Source: JAJDYQ01 sp965214035 (GTDB lineage Bacteria > Pseudomonadota > Gammaproteobacteria > JAJDYQ01). Taken from it: a stretch of 64,000 nt of DNA. A program made the translations under genes and the position numbers. Below the pieces are notes generated by a model. It saw nothing but the letters and a program-made list of their open reading frames with translations, did not search any database and was not told the DNA's origin. The DNA is taken from contig OZ243932.1 of NCBI GenBank assembly GCA_965214035.1, positions 372,001 through 436,000 of the forward strand, read 5' to 3'. Each line of letters begins with the position of its first letter. The stretch's first letter is position 1. Below are positions 44,255 to 55,602 of the stretch, piece after piece.

Positions 44255-47200
44255 TTCCGCAGAGGGTGACGGTGACGGCACTTCAGGATAACACCATAAG
44301 AGAGCGCGACCGTGTCGTGGAGATAATGTACCAGGCCCACGATAACCTTACCCCTATGCTGCCGGGTCGGCCGGGTCAGCCGGGCTTTACTTACGCCAGA
44401 CTCATTCCGCCATTCGCATACGGCCCTGTGACGGTCAGCATCATCGATATCGACCGGCTTGCCCTGAGCGTCAATCCGGTCACAGTGAGCGAAGGGAGTG
44501 GCACACAGGCCATCACCGTCACGGCGGCGACAAACGGCGGGATCCCCGCCCCCACCCCGATAACAGTGAGCGTCAGCCTGGACGACAATACGGCCACCCT
44601 GACGGATGACTATGCGCCGGTAGCCGACATTGACATCACCATTCCGGCGAACACAACCAGCGGCACCGGGCAATTCAACCTGATACCGGTCAGCGACAAT
44701 CTGGATGAACCGGACGAAACCATCGATGTGGTCGGTACCGCGAGTGGCTTCACGGTCATCGGTGCCGAAATTGTGATAGCAGACGACGATGATACGCCCT
44801 CTTTTTCGATAGCCGATGCGCAAGGTACGGAAGGAGGTTCAATCAGTTTCACGGTGACACGCATGGGGGCAACCAATAATGTGGTATCAGTGCAGTGGAG
44901 CACCGTCATGGACACCGCCACAGAGCAGGACTACACCGCGGTATCACTGCAAACACTGACATTCGCGGCCGGGCAGACCAGCAGGGAGCTGGAGGTGGGA
45001 GTGAATGATGATGACCTGGATGAGCCGGATCAGGAGACATTTATGGTGCGATTGAGCGGGGCGGCCAATGTGGGGAGCGATCCGGGCAATACGCCGATCA
45101 TCACAGACGACACGGCGATTGGCACGATTAACGACAACGATGACCCACCGGCTTTTTCGGTGGCGGATGCCAGCGGCAATGAGGGAGATCCCATAAGATT
45201 CACAGTGATACGGGCCGGAGCGGCCGACAATGAGGCATCACTGCGATGGAGGACAGCCGATGGTACAGCGACCAGCCCTGCTGACTTTAGCAGGAGATCA
45301 ACGCGGACACTGACGTTTGCAGCGGGAGAGACCAGCAAGACACTGGCACCGATAAGAACGGAGCAAGACACCCTGGATGAACCGGATGAAACATTCGAGT
45401 TGCAGTTATTGGATGTGGCAAAGGCGGCGGATGATCCGGGAGGTACGCCGACCATTACGACCCCCACGGCGGTCGGCACAATTATCGACGATGACGACAC
45501 GCCGGGTTTTACGATAGCCGACGCAGAAGGCACGGAAGGGGGTCCGATCCGCTTTGAAGTGACGCGCACCGGCGCGGTGAGCAACGAGGTGTCGGTGCAA
45601 TGGACGACGGCCACGGGCACGGCGACAGGGGCGGACTTTGCCCAGGTATTGGTACCGCAGACCCTGACATTTGCATCGGGTGTCGGGACGCAGACCGTGA
45701 CGGTGGATACGACGGAAGACATGTTGTCCGAGCTGGATGAAGCCTTCCAGGTAGAGTTAAGCGGGGCAGCCAGGGCCGTGAATGATCCGGGAGGCACACC
45801 GACGATTGTGAATCGTATGGCGACCGGCATTATCAGGGACAATGATGCGGCTCCCACGGGTATCACACTGGAGGTCAGTCCTGACACAGTAGGCGAGGGC
45901 AGCAGTACACAGATGATTACGGTCATGGCGACATTGGATGGAGGTGCGCTCTACGGTGATGACCGGACAGTCACGGTGAATGTGGGAGGTGGTTCAGCCA
46001 CCGCATCGGATGACTATAGGGCTGTTCCGAATTTCGATATTACCATCCCGGCAGGCACTGACAGTGGTTCCGGTACATTTACCCTGATACTGGTTGATGA
46101 TGTGCTGGACGAGCCGGACGAGACGATAGATATCGCCGGCACTTCCGGGGGGTTGACGGTTAGCAGAGATGAAATCGTCATCCAGGATAACGATGTGGCT
46201 CCCACGAGTATCATGTTGGAGGTGAGTCCTGACATGTTAGGAGAGGGCAGCCGTACGCAGATGATTACGGTGACGGCGACGGTGGATGGCAGCACGCGGT
46301 ACAGTGATGAGCGTACCGTCACCGTGAGTGTGGAGAATGGCACAGCGGAGGCACCGGCTGACTATGGAGTGGTTAGAGATTTTGACATTATCATTCCGGC
46401 GGGTGCTGACAGTAGTTTCGGTACATTCATGCTGACACCGGTTGATGACACGCTGGACGAGTCGGATGAGACGATCAATATCACCGGCGACTCGACGGGA
46501 TTGATGATTACATCGTCTCGCCTGACGATTGGTGACAATGATGAGGTGCCGTCTTTTGAGATAGTGGGTGCTTCGGCTACAGAAGGGAGCTCAATCATCT
46601 TTGAGGTGACGCGCATGGGTGCGGTGGACAATGAGGTATCGGTGCAATGGATGACGGTTGTGGGCACGGCGACAGGGGGGGATTTTACCGAGGTATTGAC
46701 GCCACGGACTCTGATATTTGCGTCTGGTCAGACGAGTCGGAGGCTGGCGATATTGGCACTGGAGGATAGGCTGGATGAACCGGATGAGACATTCGAGGTT
46801 CGGCTGGATAGAGCAGCCAGAGGTGCGGACGATCCGGGAGGCACGCCGACGATTGCGGTTTCCACGGCGGTTGGCACGATTAATGATAATGACGATACAC
46901 CGGGTTTTACGATAGCGGACGCGGAAGGTTCAGAAGGGGATTCGATTCGTTTTGTTGTGACGCGCACGGGTGCGGTGAGTAACGAGGTATCGGTGGAGTG
47001 GATGACGGTCACGGGCACGGCTGGTGGAGAGGATTTTACCGAGGTATTGGCACCGCAGGTTCTGACATTTGCATCGGGTGTGGGGACGCAGACTGTGACG
47101 GTGGATACGACGGAAGACATGTTGTTTGAAGCAGATGAGACTTTTCGGGTGGAGCTAAGCGAGGCAGCCAGGGCGCTTAATGATCCGGGAGGCACGCCGA

Positions 47201-50200
47201 CGATTACGGATAATGAGGCGGTCGGTACTATTCGGGATGATGATGCGGCTCCCACGGGTATTACGCTGGAGGTGAGTCCTGACAGGGTAGGGGAAGGCAG
47301 CCTTACGCAGACGATGACGGTGACGGCGACGGTGGATGGCAGCACGCGGTTCAGTGATGAGCGCACTGTCACGGTGAGTGTGGGCGGTGGCACGGCAGAG
47401 GCACCGGCTGACTATGGAGTGGTTAGAGATTTTGACATTATCATTCCGGCGGGTGCTGACAGTAGTTTCGGTACATTCATGCTGACACCGGTTGATGACA
47501 CGCTGGACGAGTCGGATGAGACGATCAATATCACTGGCGACTCGACGGGATTGATGATTACATCGGCTCGCCTGACGATTGGGGACAATGATGAAGTATC
47601 GTCTTTTGAGATAGCGAATGCTTCGGGTACAGAAGGGAGTTCAATCAGTTTTGAGGTGACGCGCACGGGTGCGGTGGATAATGAGGTATCGGTGCAATGG
47701 ATGACGGTCGCGGGCACGGCTGGTAGAGAGGATTTTACCGAGGTATTGACATCGCAGACCCTGATATTTACGTCTGGTCAGACGAGTCGGAGGCTGGCGG
47801 TATTGACGCTGGAGGATAGGCTGGATGAACCGGATGAGACATTCGAGGTTCGGCTGGATAGAGCAGCCAGAGGTGCGGACGATCCAGGGGGCACGCCGAC
47901 GATTGCGGTTTCCACGGCGGTTGGCACGATTAACGATAATGACGACACACCGGGTTTTACGATAGCGGACGCGGAAGGTTCAGAAGGGGATTCGATTCGT
48001 TTTGTTGTGACGCGCACGGGTGCGATGGACAATGAGGTATCGGTGCAATGGACGACGGTTGTGGGCACGGCGACAGGGGGAGATTTTACCGAGGTATTGG
48101 CACCGCAGGTTCTGATCTTTGCATCGGGTGTGGGGACGCAGACCGTGACGGTGGATACGACGGAAGACATGTTGTCTGAAGCAGATGAAACCTTCCGGGT
48201 GGAGTTGAGTGAGGCAGCCAGGGCGCTTAATGATCCGGGAGGCACACCGACGATTACGGATAGCATGGCGACGGGTACCATCCGGGATGATGATGCGGCT
48301 CCCACGAGTATTACGCTGGAGGTGAGTCCTGACACGTTAGGAGAGGGCAGTGGTACGCAGATGATTATGGTGACTGCGACGGTGGATGGCAGTACATTCT
48401 TCAGCAGCGAACAGACGGTCATGGTGAGTGTGGGGGGTGGCACGGCGGAAGTGCCTGCTGACTATGCGATGGTGCCTGGTTTTGATATCACTATCCCGGC
48501 GGGCATGGAGAGCGGTACGAATACATTTACCCTGATTGTGGCGGATGATGCAGTGAGTGAGCCGTCGGATACGATTGATGTAACCGGTGCTTCGGGCGGT
48601 CTGACAATTAACGGGGATGAGATCACGATTACGGACGATGATGCGATGCCGGGCGGTATTACGCTGACGGTCAGCCCGGTCAGGATAGTGGAGGGCAACG
48701 GCACGCAGACGGTGACGGTGACGGCGACGGTGAATGGCAGTACCCGGTACGGTGATGACCGTACTGTCACGGTGAGTGTGGAGAATGATACAGCGGAGGC
48801 ACCGATTGACTATGGGGTGGTTACCGATTTTGACATTGTGATTCTGGCGGGTGCTGACAGTGGTACGAATACATTCATGCTGGTACCGGTTGATGACACA
48901 CTGGACGAGTCGGATGAGACGATCAATATCACGGGTGATTCGGCGGGACTGTCGATTACATCGACTCGCCTGACGCTTGCAGACGATGATGAGACGCCGT
49001 CTTTTGAGATATCGGATGCTGAGGGAGATGAAGGTGACACGCTGAGTTTTACGGTGACTCGTCTGGGTGCGGTGAGCAATGAAGTGACGGTGGAATGGGC
49101 GACCATGACCGATACGGCGACGGGGGATGATTTCCGGGAGGTGTTGGCGCAGACGCTGACATTTGGTGCGGGCGAGACCCGCCATGATGTGATGGTGGCT
49201 ACGATTGAAGACAGGCTGGCTGAAGGGAGCGAGACATTTGAGGTTCGATTAAGCGGTGCGGCCAAGGGTGTGGATGATCCGGGCAATATGCCGACGATCA
49301 GGGATGGCATGGCGTCTGGCACTATCCGGGATGATGATGTGGCTCCCATGGGTGTCACATTGGAGGTGAGTCCTGACAGGGTAGGGGAAGGCAGCCTTAC
49401 GCAGACGATGACGGTGACGGCGACGGTGGATGGCAGTACGCGGTTCAGTGATGAGCGCACTGTCACGGTGAGTGTGGGCGGTGGCACGGCAGAGGCACCG
49501 GCTGACTATGGAGTGGTTAGAGATTTTGACATTATCATTCCGGCGGGTGCTGACAGTAGTTTCGGTACATTCATGCTGACACCGGTTGATGACACGCTGG
49601 ACGAGTCGGATGAGACGATCAATATCACTGGCGACTCGACGGGATTGATGATTACATCGGCTCGCCTGACGATTGGGGACAATGATGAAGTATCGTCTTT
49701 TGAGATAGCGAATGCTTCGGGTACAGAAGGGAGTTCAATCAGTTTTGAGGTGACGCGCACGGGTGCGGTGGATAATGAGGTATCGGTGCAATGGATGACG
49801 GTCGCGGGCACGGCTGGTAGAGAGGATTTTACCGAGGTATTGACATCGCAGACCCTGATATTTACGTCTGGTCAGACGAGTCGGAGGCTGGCGGTATTGA
49901 CGCTGGAGGATAGGCTGGATGAACCGGATGAGACATTCGAGGTTCGGCTGGATAGAGCAGCCAGAGGTGCGGACGATCCAGGGGGCACGCCGACGATTGC
50001 GGTTTCCACGGCGGTTGGCACGATTAACGATAATGACGACACACCGGGTTTTACGATAGCGGACGCGGAAGGTTCAGAAGGGGATTCGATTCGTTTTGTT
50101 GTGACGCGCACGGGTGCGATGGACAATGAGGTATCGGTGCAATGGACGACGGTTGTGGGCACGGCGACAGGGGGAGATTTTACCGAGGTATTGGCACCGC

Positions 50201-53200
50201 AGGTTCTGATCTTTGCATCGGGTGTGGGGACGCAGACCGTGACGGTGGATACGACGGAAGACATGTTGTCTGAAGCAGATGAAACCTTCCGGGTGGAGTT
50301 GAGTGAGGCAGCCAGGGCGCTTAATGATCCGGGAGGCACACCGACGATTACGGATAGCATGGCGACGGGTACCATCCGGGATGATGATGCGGCTCCCACG
50401 AGTATTACGCTGGAGGTGAGTCCTGACACGTTAGGAGAGGGCAGTGGTACGCAGATGATTATGGTGACTGCGACGGTGGATGGCAGTACATTCTTCAGCA
50501 GCGAACAGACGGTCATGGTGAGTGTGGGGGGTGGCACGGCGGAAGTGCCTGCTGACTATGCGATGGTGCCTGGTTTTGATATCACTATCCCGGCGGGCAT
50601 GGAGAGCGGTACGAATACATTTACCCTGATTGTGGCGGATGATGCAGTGAGTGAGCCGTCGGATACGATTGATGTAACCGGTGCTTCGGGCGGTCTGACA
50701 ATTAACGGGGATGAGATCACGATTACGGACGATGATGCGATGCCGGGCGGTATTACGCTGACGGTCAGCCCGGTCAGGATAGTGGAGGGCAACGGCACGC
50801 AGACGGTGACGGTGACGGCGACGGTGAATGGCAGTACCCGGTACGGTGATGACCGTACTGTCACGGTGAGTGTGGAGAATGATACAGCGGAGGCACCGAT
50901 TGACTATGGGGTGGTTACCGATTTTGACATTGTGATTCTGGCGGGTGCTGACAGTGGTACGAATACATTCATGCTGGTACCGGTTGATGACACACTGGAC
51001 GAGTCGGATGAGACGATCAATATCACGGGTGATTCGGCGGGACTGTCGATTACATCGACTCGCCTGACGCTTGCAGACGATGATGAGACGCCGTCTTTTG
51101 AGATATCGGATGCGGCGGGTGAAGAAGGTGACACGCTGAGTTTTACGGTGACTCGTCTGGGTGCGGTGAGCAATGAAGTGACGGTGGAATGGGCGACCAT
51201 GACCGATACGGCGACGGGGGATGATTTCCGGGAGGTGTTGGCGCAGACGCTGACATTTGGTGCGGGCGAGACCCGCCATGATGTGATGGTGGCTACGATT
51301 GAAGACAGGCTGGCTGAAGGGAGCGAGACATTTGAGGTTCGATTAAGCGGTGCGGCCAAGGGTGTGGATGATCCGGGCAATATGCCGACGATCAGGGATG
51401 GCATGGCGTCTGGCACTATCCGGGATGATGATGTGGCTCCCATGGGTGTCACATTGGAGGTGAGTCCTGACAGGGTAGGGGAAGGCAGCCTTACGCAGAC
51501 GATGACGGTGACGGCGACGGTGGATGGCAGTACGCGGTTCAGTGATGAGCGCACTGTCACGGTGAGTGTGGGCGGTGGCACGGCAGAGGCACCGGCTGAC
51601 TATGGAGTGGTTAGAGATTTTGACATTATCATTCCGGCGGGTGCTGACAGTAGTTTCGGTACATTCATGCTGACACCGGTTGATGACACGCTGGACGAGT
51701 CGGATGAGACGATCAATATCACTGGCGACTCGACGGGATTGATGATTACATCGGCTCGCCTGACGATTGGGGACAATGATGAAGTATCGTCTTTTGAGAT
51801 AGCGAATGCTTCGGGTACAGAAGGGAGTTCAATCAGTTTTGAGGTGACGCGCACGGGTGCGGTGGATAATGAGGTATCGGTGCAATGGATGACGGTCGCG
51901 GGCACGGCTGGTAGAGAGGATTTTACCGAGGTATTGACATCGCAGACCCTGATATTTACGTCTGGTCAGACGAGTCGGAGGCTGGCGGTATTGACGCTGG
52001 AGGATAGGCTGGATGAACCGGATGAGACATTCGAGGTTCGGCTGGATAGAGCAGCCAGAGGTGCGGACGATCCAGGGGGCACGCCGACGATTGCGGTTTC
52101 CACGGCGGTTGGCACGATTAACGATAATGACGACACACCGGGTTTTACGATAGCGGACGCGGAAGGTTCAGAAGGGGATTCGATTCGTTTTGTTGTGACG
52201 CGCACGGGTGCGATGGACAATGAGGTATCGGTGCAATGGACGACGGTTGTGGGCACGGCGACAGGGGGAGATTTTACCGAGGTATTGGCACCGCAGGTTC
52301 TGATCTTTGCATCGGGTGTGGGGACGCAGACCGTGACGGTGGATACGACGGAAGACATGTTGTCTGAAGCAGATGAAACCTTCCGGGTGGAGTTGAGTGA
52401 GGCAGCCAGGGCGCTTAATGATCCGGGAGGCACACCGACGATTACGGATAGCATGGCGACGGGTACCATCCGGGATGATGATGCGGCTCCCACGAGTATT
52501 ACGCTGGAGGTGAGTCCTGACACGTTAGGAGAGGGCAGTGGTACGCAGATGATTATGGTGACTGCGACGGTGGATGGCAGTACATTCTTCAGCAGCGAAC
52601 AGACGGTCATGGTGAGTGTGGGGGGTGGCACGGCGGAAGTGCCTGCTGACTATGCGATGGTGCCTGATTTTGATATCACTATCCCGGCGGGCATGGAGAG
52701 CGGTACGAATACATTTACCCTGATTGTGGCGGATGATGCAGTGAGTGAGCCGTCGGATACGATTGATGTAACCGGTGCTTCGGGCGGTCTGACGATTAAC
52801 GGGGATGAGATCACGATTACGGACGATGATGCGATGCCGGGCGGTATTACGCTGACGGTCAGCCCGGTCAGGATAGTGGAGGGCAACGGCACGCAGACGG
52901 TGACGGTGACGGCGACGGTGAATGGCAGTACCCGGTACGGTGATGACCGTACTGTCACGGTGAGTGTGGAGAATGATACAGCGGAGGCACCGATTGACTA
53001 TGGGGTGGTTACCGATTTTGACATTGTGATTCTGGCGGGTGCTGACAGTGGTACGAATACATTCATGCTGGTACCGGTTGATGACACACTGGACGAGTCG
53101 GATGAGACGATCAATATCACGGGTGATTCGGCGGGACTGTCGATTACATCGACTCGCCTGACGCTTGCAGACGATGATGAGACGCCGTCTTTTGAGATAT

Positions 53201-55602
53201 CGGATGCGGCGGGAGATGAAGGTGACACGCTGAGTTTTACGGTGACTCGTCTGGGTGCGGTGAGCAATGAAGTGACGGTGGAATGGGCGACCATGACCGA
53301 TACGGCGACGGGGGATGATTTCCGGGAGGTGTTGGCGCAGACGCTGACATTTGGTGCGGGCGAGACCCGCCATGATGTGATGGTGGCTACGATTGAAGAC
53401 AGGCTGAATGAAGGGGAAGAGACATTTGAGGTGCGATTAAGCGGTGCGGCCAAGGGTGTGGATGATCCGGGCAATATGCCGACGATTGCGGATGGTGAAG
53501 CGACGGGTACTATCCGGGATGATGATGCGGTTCCCACGAGTATCACGCTGGAGGTGAGTCCTGACACGTTAGGAGAGGGCAGTGGTACGCAGATGATTAT
53601 GGTGACGGCGACGGTAGATGGCAGTACGCGGTTCAGTGATGAGCGCACTGTCACGGTGAGCGTGGGCGGTGGCACGGTGGAAGTGCCTGCTGACTATACG
53701 ATGGTGCCTGATTTTGATATCACGATCCCGGCGGGTGCGGAGAGTGGTACGAATACATTTACCCTGACTGTGGCGGATGATGCGGTGAGCGAGCCGTCGG
53801 ATACCATTGATGTAACCGGTGCTTCGGGCGGTCTGACGATTAACGGGGATGAGATCACCATCACGGATGATGATGCGATGCCGGGTGGTATTACGCTGAC
53901 GGTCAGCCCGGCCAGGATAGTGGAGGGCGACGGCACGCAGATGATTATGGTTATGGCGACGGTAAATGGCAGTACCCGGTACAGTGATGACCGTGCCGTC
54001 ACGGTCAGTGTGGAGGCTGATACAGCGGAAGCATCGGTTGACTATGGGGCGGTTACCGATTTTGACATTACCATTCCGGCCGGTACTGGCAGTGGTTCTG
54101 GTACATTCATGCTGGTGCCGGTCGATGACGCACTGGACGAGCCGGATGAGACGATCAATATCACCGGTGATTCGGCGGGATTGATGATTACATCGACTCG
54201 ACTGACGATTGAGGACGATGATGCCACTCCTGCCAGTATTACACTGGAGGTAAACCCCGACACAGTAAGTGAGGGCAGCATCACACAGACCATTATGGTC
54301 ACGGCCACAGTGGATGGAGTTGCCCGTTTCAGCGATGATCGGACCGTGGCAGTGAGCGTGGGAGGTGGTTCAGCCAGCTTGTCGGGCGACTATGAGGAAG
54401 TGGTAGATTTCGACATTATCATTCCGGCCGGTACAGCCAGCAGTTCCGGTACATTTACCCTGACTCTGATTGACGATGGCTTGCATGAGTCGGATGAGGT
54501 GGTCAATGTGACCGGCACCTTGAGTGGCCTGACGATTACCGCCGACCAAATCAGGATTATCGATGACGATGTCACGCCTGGCAGTGGCATCATGTTACCG
54601 GGTGGTATTACGCTGACAGTCAGTCCCGATACAATAGGCGAGGGCAGCGGTACGCATGCCATTACGGTGACGGCCACGATGAATGGTGGTACCAGCTCGG
54701 ATGATACGGTGGTGGCTGTGAGTGTGATGGATGGTACGGCTACTGCGCCGGCTGATTATGCACAGGTGGTGGATTTCGATATCACTATCATGGCGGGTGC
54801 AGGCAGTGGTTCCAGAACATTTGAGCTGACGCCGGTCAATGATGCCCTGGATGAGTCGGATGAGACTATTGAAGTAACCGGTGTATCGGGCGGCCTGATG
54901 GTCATTGCTGATCAGATCACTATCATGGACGATGATATGACGACGCCCACGGTGACTCTGGTGCTGGCACCCGCAACTATTGCAGAGAGTGGTGGCGGCA
55001 ATATCAGCACGGTTACCGCGATTCTCAGCGGACAGTCCCATGAGGCGATAACAATAGAGGTGCAGGCAGAGCCCGGCTCCGGCACAGTGGCAGGTGACTA
55101 CCTGACCAGTAGCAACAGGATACTGACAATAGCCGCGGGAGAGACCATGAGCACCGGAGTTGTCACGCTCACGGCAGTGGACAATGACATGGGCGAACCG
55201 AATAAAACGGTTGTGGTATCCGGGATGGTGCTGAGCGGTGGAGTGGCTAATCCTGTAGATCAGACGCTCACCATTGCCGATGATGACAACATTAATGATA
55301 TATCGGAGATGGAAGCGACGCAGGAAGCGTGGTTGCCGCGTTTTGGGCTGACTGTGGCGGAGCACGCGCTGGGTGGGTTGAGCTACCGCTTCTCGACGGC
55401 CGGTCAGTCCGGTTTGTCGGGTAATCTCGGTGGTCTGTCGGGTGGTCAGGCACTGAATGCCGAGGCAGGTCGGAGCGGCGGAGCCGGTATGGCCCTGGTG
55501 TTGATGGCTTCGGTTATGGTCGTTCTGCAAACGGTGATTCCGGTTATGGTGGTTTCGGTGCTGGTTCGATTGACCGCGTGTTTAACCAGTCACGGTCTCT
55601 GA
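44251..55602 (+). CDS. Giant Calx-beta repeat surface protein, central part
   Basis: 3783 residues consisting almost entirely of about thirty Calx-beta-like domains of about 116 residues. Each has EG-x-x-x-x-F/ITV near its start, a DE-x-DET motif (LDEPDETFEVRL, LDESDETINITGD) and an acidic linker such as INDNDD or IRDDDAA, which probably bind calcium. Extracellular, stalk-like passenger. From 47249 to 53530 the DNA is three nearly identical tandem units of 2094 bp (six domains each). The end reads GRSGGAGMALVLMAS, which is out of frame: the proper Gly/Tyr-rich linker GYGPGVDGFGYGRSANGDSGYG is in the frame of the following barrel, so one T is missing near 55488. Listed as the frame stands; functionally it joins the neighbours on both sides. 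Confidence 0.9.
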   Translation: MIPQRVTVTALQDNTIRERDRVVEIMYQAHDNLTPMLPGRPGQPGFTYARLIPPFAYGPVTVSIIDIDRLALSVNPVTVSEGSGTQAITVTAATNGGIPAPTPITVSVSLDDNTATLTDDYAPVADIDITIPANTTSGTGQFNLIPVSDNLDEPDETIDVVGTASGFTVIGAEIVIADDDDTPSFSIADAQGTEGGSISFTVTRMGATNNVVSVQWSTVMDTATEQDYTAVSLQTLTFAAGQTSRELEVGVNDDDLDEPDQETFMVRLSGAANVGSDPGNTPIITDDTAIGTINDNDDPPAFSVADASGNEGDPIRFTVIRAGAADNEASLRWRTADGTATSPADFSRRSTRTLTFAAGETSKTLAPIRTEQDTLDEPDETFELQLLDVAKAADDPGGTPTITTPTAVGTIIDDDDTPGFTIADAEGTEGGPIRFEVTRTGAVSNEVSVQWTTATGTATGADFAQVLVPQTLTFASGVGTQTVTVDTTEDMLSELDEAFQVELSGAARAVNDPGGTPTIVNRMATGIIRDNDAAPTGITLEVSPDTVGEGSSTQMITVMATLDGGALYGDDRTVTVNVGGGSATASDDYRAVPNFDITIPAGTDSGSGTFTLILVDDVLDEPDETIDIAGTSGGLTVSRDEIVIQDNDVAPTSIMLEVSPDMLGEGSRTQMITVTATVDGSTRYSDERTVTVSVENGTAEAPADYGVVRDFDIIIPAGADSSFGTFMLTPVDDTLDESDETINITGDSTGLMITSSRLTIGDNDEVPSFEIVGASATEGSSIIFEVTRMGAVDNEVSVQWMTVVGTATGGDFTEVLTPRTLIFASGQTSRRLAILALEDRLDEPDETFEVRLDRAARGADDPGGTPTIAVSTAVGTINDNDDTPGFTIADAEGSEGDSIRFVVTRTGAVSNEVSVEWMTVTGTAGGEDFTEVLAPQVLTFASGVGTQTVTVDTTEDMLFEADETFRVELSEAARALNDPGGTPTITDNEAVGTIRDDDAAPTGITLEVSPDRVGEGSLTQTMTVTATVDGSTRFSDERTVTVSVGGGTAEAPADYGVVRDFDIIIPAGADSSFGTFMLTPVDDTLDESDETINITGDSTGLMITSARLTIGDNDEVSSFEIANASGTEGSSISFEVTRTGAVDNEVSVQWMTVAGTAGREDFTEVLTSQTLIFTSGQTSRRLAVLTLEDRLDEPDETFEVRLDRAARGADDPGGTPTIAVSTAVGTINDNDDTPGFTIADAEGSEGDSIRFVVTRTGAMDNEVSVQWTTVVGTATGGDFTEVLAPQVLIFASGVGTQTVTVDTTEDMLSEADETFRVELSEAARALNDPGGTPTITDSMATGTIRDDDAAPTSITLEVSPDTLGEGSGTQMIMVTATVDGSTFFSSEQTVMVSVGGGTAEVPADYAMVPGFDITIPAGMESGTNTFTLIVADDAVSEPSDTIDVTGASGGLTINGDEITITDDDAMPGGITLTVSPVRIVEGNGTQTVTVTATVNGSTRYGDDRTVTVSVENDTAEAPIDYGVVTDFDIVILAGADSGTNTFMLVPVDDTLDESDETINITGDSAGLSITSTRLTLADDDETPSFEISDAEGDEGDTLSFTVTRLGAVSNEVTVEWATMTDTATGDDFREVLAQTLTFGAGETRHDVMVATIEDRLAEGSETFEVRLSGAAKGVDDPGNMPTIRDGMASGTIRDDDVAPMGVTLEVSPDRVGEGSLTQTMTVTATVDGSTRFSDERTVTVSVGGGTAEAPADYGVVRDFDIIIPAGADSSFGTFMLTPVDDTLDESDETINITGDSTGLMITSARLTIGDNDEVSSFEIANASGTEGSSISFEVTRTGAVDNEVSVQWMTVAGTAGREDFTEVLTSQTLIFTSGQTSRRLAVLTLEDRLDEPDETFEVRLDRAARGADDPGGTPTIAVSTAVGTINDNDDTPGFTIADAEGSEGDSIRFVVTRTGAMDNEVSVQWTTVVGTATGGDFTEVLAPQVLIFASGVGTQTVTVDTTEDMLSEADETFRVELSEAARALNDPGGTPTITDSMATGTIRDDDAAPTSITLEVSPDTLGEGSGTQMIMVTATVDGSTFFSSEQTVMVSVGGGTAEVPADYAMVPGFDITIPAGMESGTNTFTLIVADDAVSEPSDTIDVTGASGGLTINGDEITITDDDAMPGGITLTVSPVRIVEGNGTQTVTVTATVNGSTRYGDDRTVTVSVENDTAEAPIDYGVVTDFDIVILAGADSGTNTFMLVPVDDTLDESDETINITGDSAGLSITSTRLTLADDDETPSFEISDAAGEEGDTLSFTVTRLGAVSNEVTVEWATMTDTATGDDFREVLAQTLTFGAGETRHDVMVATIEDRLAEGSETFEVRLSGAAKGVDDPGNMPTIRDGMASGTIRDDDVAPMGVTLEVSPDRVGEGSLTQTMTVTATVDGSTRFSDERTVTVSVGGGTAEAPADYGVVRDFDIIIPAGADSSFGTFMLTPVDDTLDESDETINITGDSTGLMITSARLTIGDNDEVSSFEIANASGTEGSSISFEVTRTGAVDNEVSVQWMTVAGTAGREDFTEVLTSQTLIFTSGQTSRRLAVLTLEDRLDEPDETFEVRLDRAARGADDPGGTPTIAVSTAVGTINDNDDTPGFTIADAEGSEGDSIRFVVTRTGAMDNEVSVQWTTVVGTATGGDFTEVLAPQVLIFASGVGTQTVTVDTTEDMLSEADETFRVELSEAARALNDPGGTPTITDSMATGTIRDDDAAPTSITLEVSPDTLGEGSGTQMIMVTATVDGSTFFSSEQTVMVSVGGGTAEVPADYAMVPDFDITIPAGMESGTNTFTLIVADDAVSEPSDTIDVTGASGGLTINGDEITITDDDAMPGGITLTVSPVRIVEGNGTQTVTVTATVNGSTRYGDDRTVTVSVENDTAEAPIDYGVVTDFDIVILAGADSGTNTFMLVPVDDTLDESDETINITGDSAGLSITSTRLTLADDDETPSFEISDAAGDEGDTLSFTVTRLGAVSNEVTVEWATMTDTATGDDFREVLAQTLTFGAGETRHDVMVATIEDRLNEGEETFEVRLSGAAKGVDDPGNMPTIADGEATGTIRDDDAVPTSITLEVSPDTLGEGSGTQMIMVTATVDGSTRFSDERTVTVSVGGGTVEVPADYTMVPDFDITIPAGAESGTNTFTLTVADDAVSEPSDTIDVTGASGGLTINGDEITITDDDAMPGGITLTVSPARIVEGDGTQMIMVMATVNGSTRYSDDRAVTVSVEADTAEASVDYGAVTDFDITIPAGTGSGSGTFMLVPVDDALDEPDETINITGDSAGLMITSTRLTIEDDDATPASITLEVNPDTVSEGSITQTIMVTATVDGVARFSDDRTVAVSVGGGSASLSGDYEEVVDFDIIIPAGTASSSGTFTLTLIDDGLHESDEVVNVTGTLSGLTITADQIRIIDDDVTPGSGIMLPGGITLTVSPDTIGEGSGTHAITVTATMNGGTSSDDTVVAVSVMDGTATAPADYAQVVDFDITIMAGAGSGSRTFELTPVNDALDESDETIEVTGVSGGLMVIADQITIMDDDMTTPTVTLVLAPATIAESGGGNISTVTAILSGQSHEAITIEVQAEPGSGTVAGDYLTSSNRILTIAAGETMSTGVVTLTAVDNDMGEPNKTVVVSGMVLSGGVANPVDQTLTIADDDNINDISEMEATQEAWLPRFGLTVAEHALGGLSYRFSTAGQSGLSGNLGGLSGGQALNAEAGRSGGAGMALVLMASVMVVLQTVIPVMVVSVLVRLTACLTSHGL
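46199..47248 (+). repeat. Half-unit (three-domain) precursor of the 2094-bp repeat
   Basis: About 1050 bp starting gctcccacgagtatcatg. It resembles the first half of each 2094-bp unit, but with more substitutions, and lies immediately upstream of unit 1. Suggests stepwise amplification from a three-domain block. Confidence 0.6.
47249..53530 (+). repeat. Three tandem, nearly identical 2094-bp in-frame units
   Basis: Units 47249-49342, 49343-51436 and 51437-53530. The period is exactly 2094 bp (698 codons), confirmed at several landmarks. Units differ at few sites, for example DAEGDEGD, DAAGEEGD and DAAGDEGD at the same place, and MVPGFD in units 1-2 versus MVPDFD in unit 3. Such identity indicates recent duplication or ongoing homogenisation and allows length variation by recombination. 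Confidence 0.92.

Noticed and set aside
44391..55530. Many long antisense open frames across the adhesin (for example 282- and 225-residue products repeated every 2094 bp)
   Set aside because: They are shadows of the repeated coding strand: Ser/Thr/Val- or Arg/His-rich low-complexity translations with no ribosome sites or domains, repeating only because the sense DNA repeats.
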